Positions 1 through 7,280 of a stretch of 64,000 nt of DNA are shown one piece after another. The stretch comes from Hyphobacterium sp. CCMP332. Lineage in GTDB: Bacteria > Bacteroidota > Bacteroidia > Cytophagales > CCMP332. Under the pieces are notes generated by a model, which did no database searches, was not told where the DNA came from, and saw only the letters and a list, made by a program, of their open reading frames with translations. The DNA lies in NCBI GenBank assembly GCA_014323545.1, contig CP058647.1, forward strand, positions 2,334,001 to 2,398,000. Direction: 5' to 3'. The translations under genes and the position numbers were made by a program. Each line of letters begins with the position of its first letter. The stretch's first letter is position 1.

Positions 1-1
1 T

Positions 2-931
2 CCTGCAGCAGCTGAAGAAGTGCTGGCGCCATACATTAGAAATGAGATGAAGTTTTTTGTGGTTAAGGTGAATTTAGAAAAGCAGAAATCTTCGGGCTTT
101 ACAACTTTGAGACCTATTCAAATAGCATTTCATTCTGATAAATTTATGTTGCCTATTCGTTTGGGAATGGCCAATGCAGAAGAAGCACAGGACTTGGTAG
201 TGTATGCATTTTCCAAAAAAGGACGTATTGAAACAACCAATTACCGGACCGTTGAAATACCGAGCAATAAGAACATTCCGGAATTTATTCAATCGGAATT
301 TGGTGATTTCTATGTCGATCTTTTCAATACTGCCTATGAAAAAGAAAGAAAGCGCGCTGTATTTTTGGAATACGCCTGGGATGTGAGTTTCAGAAATCAG
401 ATTAAATGCGATCCATGCGTCGGTCCTCCGCCGGTTTACAATGACCTGAGAGAAGCAGGGGTCCATTGGTTAAAAAATAACGGTGGCACCAATGTAGAAG
501 GCGATGTCTTTTTTACGCGTTTGCATTTGCGTTATGATAGACAAAACTTTCCTCAGGATCTGTTTTTTCAGGAAACCCCTAATAAAAGCCAGTTTCAGGG
601 CCGCTACATCATGCAGCATGCGGTAAAAGGAAATCTCGAATGCGATGAAGCACAAGCCTATATTAAAGGTGTGGCCAAAAGAAGAGAAAAAGAGTTGCAC
701 CAATTGGCCAATCTGACCGGTTGGGACATATCAGACCGCTATGATTATGTAGAAGAATTTGCATCCAAAGTAAAAAAATCAGGCAATGACAATGGCTGGA
801 TTGAGCCGGATTTTAAAAAGGGAGGTTTTTTCAATGATTCGGAAAATAATATTCCAATTGGCAAAATAATTTTATTGCTGGCTGCAGTCCTGTTCAGCAG
901 TGGGCTGCGTCTTTACTGGAAACACATTTAA
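2..931 (+). CDS. DUF2330 family protein, 5'-truncated by window edge
   Basis: The reading frame is already open at the first bases (P-A-A-A-E-E before the first GTG at 20), so this is the C-terminal part of a longer protein. The segment with GFTTLRPIQIAF and the following LGMANAEEAQDLVVYAF matches the DUF2330 family as I recall it. A CDPCVGPPP stretch (about 135 codons after the GTG at 20) holds two closely spaced cysteines. The last 20 residues form a hydrophobic helix (IGKIILLLAAVLFSS) followed by a few basic residues, which suggests a C-terminal membrane anchor with the bulk outside the cytoplasm. Function of the family is unknown; enzymatic activity is not evident. It is convergent with the flippase gene and ends at a shared terminator. 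Family call is moderate confidence. Confidence 0.7.
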   Translation, partial: PAAAEEVLAPYIRNEMKFFVVKVNLEKQKSSGFTTLRPIQIAFHSDKFMLPIRLGMANAEEAQDLVVYAFSKKGRIETTNYRTVEIPSNKNIPEFIQSEFGDFYVDLFNTAYEKERKRAVFLEYAWDVSFRNQIKCDPCVGPPPVYNDLREAGVHWLKNNGGTNVEGDVFFTRLHLRYDRQNFPQDLFFQETPNKSQFQGRYIMQHAVKGNLECDEAQAYIKGVAKRREKELHQLANLTGWDISDRYDYVEEFASKVKKSGNDNGWIEPDFKKGGFFNDSENNIPIGKIILLLAAVLFSSGLRLYWKHI

Positions 932-942
932 TTCAAAAAAAA

Positions 943-976
943 ATAAAACCCTCGAAAATTCGGGGGTTTAGTTTTT
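943..976. terminator. bidirectional rho-independent terminator
   Basis: An A-rich stretch, an AACCCTCGA / TCGGGGGTT stem with a short AAAT loop and a following GTTTTTCC tract lie between two convergent genes. It can serve both the DUF2330 gene and the flippase gene. Confidence 0.7.
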
Positions 977-981
977 CCTTT

Positions 982-2466
982 CTATATCTCCACATTTCCC
1001 CTTCCGCTTTCAGGTTTGAATTCTCCAATGAAAACGATAATCAGGAAAAGGAATATTAATGCAAAATGATAGGCACTGGCTAAAATCTGAGAATTGGGGT
1101 GCCAAAAGAAATCGGCCATAACCAAAACCACTCCCAGAAGAATATAAAATAATGCATTTCCAATTTTATATGGGATGGGATAGTTTTTTTGGCCATAGAT
1201 AAAGCACATGATCATCATGCTTAAATAAGCCAAAAATGCAGAAAAAGCACTGCCCATATAACCGATAAGCGGAATCAAAACAAAATTTGCTGCGATTGTT
1301 ATACCCGCACCGATGAATGAAAAATACATTCCAAAACGGGTTTTATCAGTCAGTTTAAACCAGATGCTTAAATTATAATACACACCCAGAAAGAATTTCG
1401 CCAATAATAATACAGGCACCACCATTAGTCCTGTCCAATAGACCTCTGATCTCAACAGATATTTAAGCAAATCCAGATTCAGGGTTACCGTTATAAATAC
1501 AAACATCCCAACAATGACAAACCATTTCATAACCATGGCAAAGTCTTCTGGTGCTTTTTCTGAATTTGCTGATTTAAAGAAAAATGGTTCCGAGGCAAAC
1601 CGAAAGGATTGAATCATCAGCATCATAAATATAGCCAGCTTGGCAGCAGCACTGTATATTCCCACAGCACCGTCAGCATCGAATTGATTATAAAAATTAT
1701 CGGGCAACCATTCTTTGAGCAATATTTTATCGAGCATCTCATTGGCAATACCCGCAATTCCCATTAGCATGATTGGAAAGGAATAACCGTAAACCTGCCT
1801 GATAAATCCTTTTTCAAAATTTGGCCTCCACTGTAGTATTACCGGACTTAAAAGAAGAAGGGTAAAGGCGCTTGCCAATAAATTTGATATGAAAATAAAT
1901 GCAATGCTTCCAGAAGCAAAACCTATTCCCATTTGAATGCTTAAATTGGGATACCTGGGCAATACCAAATAAAAAAACACATTGAAACCTACATTCAGCA
2001 GAATATTGATGAGCTTGATGATGGCAAAATTCCAGGCCTTGTTTCTAAATCGCAGACGCGTAAATGGTATAGCGGCAAGTGCATCCAAACCGAGGATGAT
2101 AGAAAGGTATTTTATTTCCTTTTGGAAAGATTCGTATTCGAGTAATTGAGAAATTCCTTGTGCAGAACTAAAAATCAGTGCACTTAGAATGATGCTGCTG
2201 ATAAAAACCAAAGTGAAGATCTGATTGAATACTTTGGATTCATTTTCATCGCGACTCGAATAACGGAAATAGGCCGTTTCCATGCCAAAAGTGAAAAGAA
2301 TCTGTAGAAAAGCGGCATAGGCATAGAGCACAGAATAAACACCAAAGGCATCGGGATCAAAAATGGCGGTGTAGAGGGGTACAAGGAGGTAATTGATCAA
2401 GCGGCCAAGTATGGTGCTGAGCCCATAAATCGCTGATTCTCCTGCAAGTTTTTTAAGGATTCCCAA
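982..2466 (-). CDS. Polysaccharide/oligosaccharide flippase (MATE/Wzx-like)
   Basis: A 494-residue protein that is almost entirely transmembrane, with roughly 12-14 hydrophobic helices. The N-terminus (LAGESAIYGLSTILGRLINY) and the following VPLYTAIFDPDAFGVYSVLY are typical of Bacteroidota RfbX/Wzx-type exporters in the MVF/MATE-like superfamily. The family flips lipid-linked oligosaccharides or polysaccharide units across the inner membrane. It is not beside a glycosyltransferase cluster: downstream is a terminator and upstream is an enoyl-CoA hydratase gene 54 bp away. It is therefore an orphan flippase whose substrate cannot be inferred from neighbours. The short spacer upstream contains several AATTAC repeats. 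Family confidence is high, substrate unknown. Confidence 0.85.
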   Translation of the reverse strand: MGILKKLAGESAIYGLSTILGRLINYLLVPLYTAIFDPDAFGVYSVLYAYAAFLQILFTFGMETAYFRYSSRDENESKVFNQIFTLVFISSIILSALIFSSAQGISQLLEYESFQKEIKYLSIILGLDALAAIPFTRLRFRNKAWNFAIIKLINILLNVGFNVFFYLVLPRYPNLSIQMGIGFASGSIAFIFISNLLASAFTLLLLSPVILQWRPNFEKGFIRQVYGYSFPIMLMGIAGIANEMLDKILLKEWLPDNFYNQFDADGAVGIYSAAAKLAIFMMLMIQSFRFASEPFFFKSANSEKAPEDFAMVMKWFVIVGMFVFITVTLNLDLLKYLLRSEVYWTGLMVVPVLLLAKFFLGVYYNLSIWFKLTDKTRFGMYFSFIGAGITIAANFVLIPLIGYMGSAFSAFLAYLSMMIMCFIYGQKNYPIPYKIGNALFYILLGVVLVMADFFWHPNSQILASAYHFALIFLFLIIVFIGEFKPESGRGNVEI

Positions 2467-2520
2467 TAATCAATTACGAATTTTCAATTACCAATTACGG
2501 GATTATTGCTGAATATAAAT

Positions 2521-3306
2521 TTACTCTCCTTTGAAATTGGCTTCTCTTTTTTCGATAAAAGCTGCGGTACCTTCTTTAAAGTCCTCCGATTTACAGCAAA
2601 TGGAAAATGAATTGGCTTCAGTTTGAAATCCATTCTCATCTTTTTTGTAGTGAGCAACAACAGAATCGATGATCATGCCAATTGCTATAGGAGCTTTCTT
2701 AAGAATTTTGTTGAGAATTTCACGGCATTTTGGAATGAGTTCTTCATTGGTAGAAACTACTTGATTAACCAAGCCCAACTGTCTGGCTTCTTCCGCATTG
2801 ATCATATCCGCCGTCATGAGTAATTCCAATGCTTTGCCTTTTCCAATCAGCTGTGTAAGGCGTTGCGTTCCACCATAACCGGGTATAATCCCAAGGTTGA
2901 CTTCAGGCTGGCCAAATTTTGCATTGGCTGTAGCAATTCTAAGATGACAGGCCATGGCCAATTCACATCCTCCACCCAAAGCAAAACCATTTACAGCCGC
3001 AATGACAGGTTTTGGGCATTCCTCGATAATTTCAAATATCTCCTGCCCGTTTTCGGCAAACTTTCTCCCGTTCATTTCATTGAGTTCGGAAATTTCTTTA
3101 ATATCTGCTCCGGCGACAAAAGCCTTTGATCCAGAACCGGTCACAATACAAGCTCTGACTTCATCATCATCGTATACCCTTTCCATTGCAAGACGAATCT
3201 CTTCCATGGTTTTAATGTTCAGGGCGTTTAGTTTCGATTCGCGATCAATGGTTATGGTTAAAATGCCATTGTCTAATTCAAGTTTCAGATTATCGAATTC
3301 TGCCAT
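2521..3306 (-). CDS. Enoyl-CoA hydratase/isomerase (crotonase family)
   Basis: 261 residues, the usual length of short-chain crotonases. The oxyanion-hole segments are present (AFVAGADIKE near 62-71 and ALGGGCELAMACH at 109-121). Both catalytic acids of true hydratases are present, Glu115 and Glu135 (FGQPEVNLGIIPGYGGTQRL). This supports syn-hydration of enoyl-CoA to 3-hydroxyacyl-CoA, as in beta-oxidation or butyryl-CoA metabolism. Whether it prefers crotonyl-CoA or a branched substrate such as methylglutaconyl-CoA cannot be decided. Neighbours are functionally unrelated, and the gene may be transcribed with the rhomboid genes upstream (57 bp gap). Confidence 0.9.
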   Translation of the reverse strand: MAEFDNLKLELDNGILTITIDRESKLNALNIKTMEEIRLAMERVYDDDEVRACIVTGSGSKAFVAGADIKEISELNEMNGRKFAENGQEIFEIIEECPKPVIAAVNGFALGGGCELAMACHLRIATANAKFGQPEVNLGIIPGYGGTQRLTQLIGKGKALELLMTADMINAEEARQLGLVNQVVSTNEELIPKCREILNKILKKAPIAIGMIIDSVVAHYKKDENGFQTEANSFSICCKSEDFKEGTAAFIEKREANFKGE

Positions 3307-3363
3307 TTAGAAATAGTTTTGGTTCTCAAAGATAAGATTTGATTATGCGAGGGCAAAAAAGAC

Positions 3364-4275
3364 CTATTTCTGACTCGCATTAAAGAGTTTTTGTTTTTCT
3401 TCCTTAGTAAGGCTCTCATATCCTCTGTCCGCTATTTTATCAAGAATAGCATCAATTTCATCCTGATCGAGGTCTTCAGTACCACCGGATTTTACTTTGC
3501 CGGCTTTTCGTTTTGTTTCTTTCTGCTTGTAGGTAACTTTTATTTTGGGTTTATCGTCAAACATTCCCCTAAAGAAATCCAAAATGGATTGTATTGGTTT
3601 CCCCCAATCGTTACCGGCCTGCAATTGTCTAATGTAAACCCATCCAATCAATGCCCCCCCGAGATGGGCAATATTTCCCCCTGCATTGGCGCCGGTTGAA
3701 CCCAGAAATGACAGAAAAATATAAAAGGCCACTATCCATTTAATTTTTACCGGACCTATAAATATGAGATGAAAGGTATAGTCGGGGAGTAGGACTGCTG
3801 CAGCAACCATGATGGCATAAACTGCCGCTGAAGCGCCAACCATTCCACTTACCTGTGAAGCGCGTTCTGCAAAAACCGGTACAGCATTATAGAATAATAA
3901 GTATAACAAGCCACCGGCCAAAGCACCGAGTATATAAAGATTTACTACTTTTGGGCTACCGAGATATTCAGATATCAAACGTCCAAACCAGTATAGAACC
4001 AGCATATTGAATAAGATGTGAAAGATACCACTTAGGCTATGTGCAAAACTATAGCTAATAATGGTCCAGGGTCTTTTTATAAAATCTATTCCAATTGGAG
4101 GAATTGAAAACTGTTTATAAACAAATCCGAAAACTTCTTCAAGACCTGTGAAGAAAGAAAGCACCTTGAGGATTGCTAAAAAAACAAACACGATCACATT
4201 GATAAGAATCAATTGATTTAATGCATTGTCATTTTGCCTGAAGGCGTTTTTAATATCGTCTATGATGCCTGCCAT
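3364..4275 (-). CDS. Rhomboid intramembrane serine protease with C-terminal extension
   Basis: 303 residues. The six-helix rhomboid core has the expected catalytic dyad: Ser149 in GMVGASAAVYAI and His204 in GGNIAHLGGALIGW. His86 and Asn90 (HILFNML) sit in the L1/TM2 oxyanion region. The protein continues past the core with a cytoplasmic tail (about residues 225-303), basic at first and ending in a short acidic helical module (DLDQDEIDAILDKIADRG) that is common on Bacteroidota rhomboids. Rhomboids cleave transmembrane segments of client proteins; the client is unknown. It lies directly next to a second rhomboid gene with no spacer, so the two are certainly co-transcribed, and upstream of both is mutL. 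Confidence 0.9.
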   Translation of the reverse strand: MAGIIDDIKNAFRQNDNALNQLILINVIVFVFLAILKVLSFFTGLEEVFGFVYKQFSIPPIGIDFIKRPWTIISYSFAHSLSGIFHILFNMLVLYWFGRLISEYLGSPKVVNLYILGALAGGLLYLLFYNAVPVFAERASQVSGMVGASAAVYAIMVAAAVLLPDYTFHLIFIGPVKIKWIVAFYIFLSFLGSTGANAGGNIAHLGGALIGWVYIRQLQAGNDWGKPIQSILDFFRGMFDDKPKIKVTYKQKETKRKAGKVKSGGTEDLDQDEIDAILDKIADRGYESLTKEEKQKLFNASQK

Positions 4276-5061
4276 CTAAAAATAATTACCCGAGTTTTTC
4301 CATTTTCGAATAAAGAAGAATGCAAATAGCATGCCTCCAATATGAGCGAGATGCGCCACATTATCGGTTGGTGAGTTTTGAAAAAGGGCATATACCTCAT
4401 AAAGTCCATAAAATGTAACCAGATATTTTGCTTTAATTGGTATAGGAGGAAACAGCAAAAAGATTTGAGTGTTTGGAAAAAGCATCCCAAATCCAAGTAA
4501 AATGGCGAAAATAGCACCTGAAGCACCGACCATAGGTATATTAGCCTGGCGATTATAAATCTGATCGAGGTATGATTTGCTTTGTTCAATATATGAGCTG
4601 CTCTCCGGATTTTCAGCAAAGCCGTTGATGAAATTGTAAAGATCGCTGTATATATACGGCGCATGTTCGTTGATAAATGCTGCAAATAAGTCAGGATCGG
4701 CCGCTGCTTTGTATGCATTTATGTCAGCAAGAAGCATTTGCATTTCGAATGTTTGTACAATCCCGTACAACAATCCTGCCCCCACACCACATACCATATA
4801 AAATATAAAAAAGCGTTGGGGCCCCCAGGTTCTTTCCAACCAGGGGCCGAAAAAAAACAGTGCCAACATATTGCCAAAGAGGTGCCCAATTCCTCCGTGA
4901 AAAAACATGTAGGTGATAAACTGATAAGGTGCAAAATTGTCCGAGCCTACATAATAGAGGGCAAACCAATTGGATAGAACACCATTTAGGATATAATCGA
5001 GAAAGAGAATAGCAACATTTGCAATCAATAAATTTCTTGCAACTGGTGTCAGTTGGAACAT
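4276..5061 (-). CDS. Second rhomboid family intramembrane serine protease
   Basis: 261 residues. The catalytic serine is Ser181 (PMVGASGAIFAIL) and the histidine partner is in NVAHLAHIGGM (His240 most likely, His237 alternatively). His60 and Asn64 (HLFGN) mark the oxyanion site, followed by WLERTWGPQRFFIFY. Unlike its neighbour it carries about 65 extra residues (about 104-172) between the third helix and the catalytic serine helix. The insert is helical, rich in Asp/Ala/Tyr, and would face the periplasm. It ends flush against the next gene, so the stop and the next ATG are adjacent. Substrate unknown. Protease assignment is high confidence from the dyad. Confidence 0.9.
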   Translation of the reverse strand: MFQLTPVARNLLIANVAILFLDYILNGVLSNWFALYYVGSDNFAPYQFITYMFFHGGIGHLFGNMLALFFFGPWLERTWGPQRFFIFYMVCGVGAGLLYGIVQTFEMQMLLADINAYKAAADPDLFAAFINEHAPYIYSDLYNFINGFAENPESSSYIEQSKSYLDQIYNRQANIPMVGASGAIFAILLGFGMLFPNTQIFLLFPPIPIKAKYLVTFYGLYEVYALFQNSPTDNVAHLAHIGGMLFAFFFIRKWKNSGNYF

Positions 5062-5067
5062 AGCTTA

Positions 5068-6906
5068 TCAGGAATTTTGGAAATACGAATTAAATTCATT
5101 TAGCTCCATTTTCATAATGGTAGGATTACCATCGGGAGTATAGTTTGGCATACGGCAGGCAAATAATTGATCAATGATATTACGCATTTCGGTTTCGGTC
5201 AATTTTTTACCAATTCTAATGGCAGATCTTTTGGCCAGAGATCTTGCAAGATTTTCTTTTTTATTGATTTTAAGATTCTTTGTATTGTTTTTATACTGTT
5301 CTATCAATCCTTCAAACAACTCCTTTTCATCCTCCGCTTTTAAATTGGCAGGAAGGCCATTAATTACAATTGCATTTTCACCCATAGACTGAAAATCAAA
5401 ACCCAGGGACTTAATTTCTTTTTCGAGATCACTTACCAATTGAAAATCGGCAGCAGATAAATGCAGGGTCTTAGAAAATATAAACTGTTGGGATGATCCT
5501 TTTTGTGTATCGAGCTGATCTAAATATTTTTCATATAAAATTCTTTCATGCGCATTGGATTGCTCAATGATTACAAAACCCGATTTAATCTGGGTTATGA
5601 TATAGGCATTATGAATTTGAAATACGGCCTTTTCTTCAATTTTTTCTTCGGAAGGTAGGTTTTTAGAACTATCGCGATTTAAAGAGCTTTGTATGGTAAT
5701 GGATGTCCCATCATCCGACTCATTTTTCTCACCGAAGTCAGTGTAGAGTTTTTGCCAGTTTTCGATATTTCTATTGCCCTGAAAGCTCCCGTATTGACTT
5801 TCGCGATTTCTCCCTTCCACCATTTCACCTTTTTGAAATGCGAAACGAAAATTTTTTGCCTCATCGCTAAATTCATCGAGATTTACTTTTTTGCTAAAAT
5901 CCAGGCTTGGCGCAAAACTGTGGCTGCCCAGACTTTTTTTAGCGGCCGCCTGAATAATGCCATAAACGGTTCTTTCATCATCAAACTTAATTTCATTTTT
6001 AGTGGGATGTACGTTTACATCTATATGACTGGGGTCAATTTCAATAAAGATGACGTGAAAAGGAAAACTGTCGTCAGAAATCAAATCCTGATAGGCCATT
6101 TTAACAGCATGTTGTAAATAATTGCTTCTGACGTAGCGTTTATTGATAAAAAAATATTGCTCTCCTCTGGTTTTCTTAGCAGATTCCGGAGAACCCAGAT
6201 AACCCATTATTTCCAGAAGATCCGTTCTCTCTTCACAGGGCACAAGATTTTCTTTGTACTGTTTACCAAAAATTTGGATAATTCTTACGGCTAGTTTCGA
6301 AGGTTTGAGATTGAATACTTCTAGATCATTTTGGAAAAAATTAAAGGCTATTTCCGGATTGGCCAGGGCCACGCGTTGAAATTCATCGACAATATGCTTC
6401 ATTTCAACCGGATTGGATTTGAGGAAATTACGTCGGGCCGGGATATTGTAGAATAGATTTTTAACCAGGACCGAAGTGCCGGGATTCATGGCTATGGCCT
6501 CCTGTTTTTTAAATTCTCCGCCTTCATTTCGAATTAAAACTCCAAGTTCATCGCTTTCGCGTCTGGTTTTTAATTCCGTCTGAGAAACCGAGGCAATAGA
6601 AGCTATGGCTTCTCCCCTGAAGCCCATGGTTCTAATTTTAAACAAATCTTCAGCAGATTCAATTTTTGAAGTGGCGTGGCGCTCAAAACAGAGTCGTGCA
6701 TCCGTTTCGCTCATGCCTTGTCCGTCATCCACAACCTGAATTAGGGTCTTGCCCGCATCCTTGACAATAAGTGTGATATTTTTCGAACGTGCGTCTATGG
6801 CATTTTCAAGGAGTTCCTTAACCACTGAAGCTGGGCGTTGGACCACCTCTCCGGCTGCTATTTTATTAACTATGGCATCAGGTAATACCTTTATTATATC
6901 GTTCAT
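5068..6906 (-). CDS. mutL: DNA mismatch repair protein MutL
   Basis: 612 residues in the normal MutL length range. The N-terminal GHKL ATPase is intact: catalytic Glu34/Asn35 in ELLENAIDA, DDGQGM at 60-65, GFRGEA at 95-100, and the S5-fold segment ending NVHPTK at 298-303. The C-terminal dimerisation domain starts near residue 425. Its nuclease-type metal motif, normally DQHAxxER, reads EQSNAHER at 448-455. The usual ACR-like motif reads LAKRSAIRIG, while ACRMPNYTPDGNPTI near 583-597 retains the C-P-G-P pattern. MutL couples MutS mismatch recognition to strand incision; whether this protein nicks DNA itself is doubtful. It is followed downstream by two rhomboid genes. Confidence 0.96.
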   Translation of the reverse strand: MNDIIKVLPDAIVNKIAAGEVVQRPASVVKELLENAIDARSKNITLIVKDAGKTLIQVVDDGQGMSETDARLCFERHATSKIESAEDLFKIRTMGFRGEAIASIASVSQTELKTRRESDELGVLIRNEGGEFKKQEAIAMNPGTSVLVKNLFYNIPARRNFLKSNPVEMKHIVDEFQRVALANPEIAFNFFQNDLEVFNLKPSKLAVRIIQIFGKQYKENLVPCEERTDLLEIMGYLGSPESAKKTRGEQYFFINKRYVRSNYLQHAVKMAYQDLISDDSFPFHVIFIEIDPSHIDVNVHPTKNEIKFDDERTVYGIIQAAAKKSLGSHSFAPSLDFSKKVNLDEFSDEAKNFRFAFQKGEMVEGRNRESQYGSFQGNRNIENWQKLYTDFGEKNESDDGTSITIQSSLNRDSSKNLPSEEKIEEKAVFQIHNAYIITQIKSGFVIIEQSNAHERILYEKYLDQLDTQKGSSQQFIFSKTLHLSAADFQLVSDLEKEIKSLGFDFQSMGENAIVINGLPANLKAEDEKELFEGLIEQYKNNTKNLKINKKENLARSLAKRSAIRIGKKLTETEMRNIIDQLFACRMPNYTPDGNPTIMKMELNEFNSYFQNS

Positions 6907-6914
6907 CTACTGCC

Positions 6915-7262
6915 TTACTTGGCTTTATTAAACTGTTTGTATTTAAAAATAAGATAGCCCACAATCAATGTACCAATTATACCGTAAATACCGTTATTTC
7001 CAAAGTAGAAGTATAAAACTACTGAACTAATTAAAATTATCAGGATGATTAACTGTCTAAAACTTGCTTTTTGGGAATTTCTCTCCGTTCTTTTCCACTG
7101 TGCTGAAATTCTTTCTCTGGTAGAATCGTTAGAGTCATCAGGAATTTGTTTTTTCGCCAAACTAATTCGCCTGTCCAAATCTTCTTTAACAGGATCGTAA
7201 AATCTTGGTTCGTAATGGAATTTTTGATGGCGAGGTAATCTTATAAACGAAGGAAAACGCAT
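6915..7262 (-). CDS. Small two-helix membrane protein, unknown function
   Basis: 115 residues. The first 65 are hydrophilic and strongly charged (RFPSFIRLPRHQKFHYEPRF, then KEDLDRRISLAKKQI). Two transmembrane helices follow at about 70-87 and 91-106, ending with a basic tail. I recall similar short proteins next to mutL in Cytophagales but know no function. It ends 8 bp before mutL and is probably co-transcribed with it. Only 18 bp separates its ATG from the divergent ATG at 7281, so the two promoters must overlap the opposite coding regions. Confidence 0.7.
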   Translation of the reverse strand: MRFPSFIRLPRHQKFHYEPRFYDPVKEDLDRRISLAKKQIPDDSNDSTRERISAQWKRTERNSQKASFRQLIILIILISSVVLYFYFGNNGIYGIIGTLIVGYLIFKYKQFNKAK

Positions 7263-7280
7263 TTAAAGAATAGTGCTTGA

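Noticed and set aside
74-466. Minus-strand 130-codon frame under the DUF2330 gene
   Set aside because: Lies entirely inside a better supported gene and shows no family motif.
2467-2520. AATTAC repeats between flippase and hydratase genes
   Set aside because: Short AT-rich iterations common in such genomes, with no clear symmetry or element boundary.
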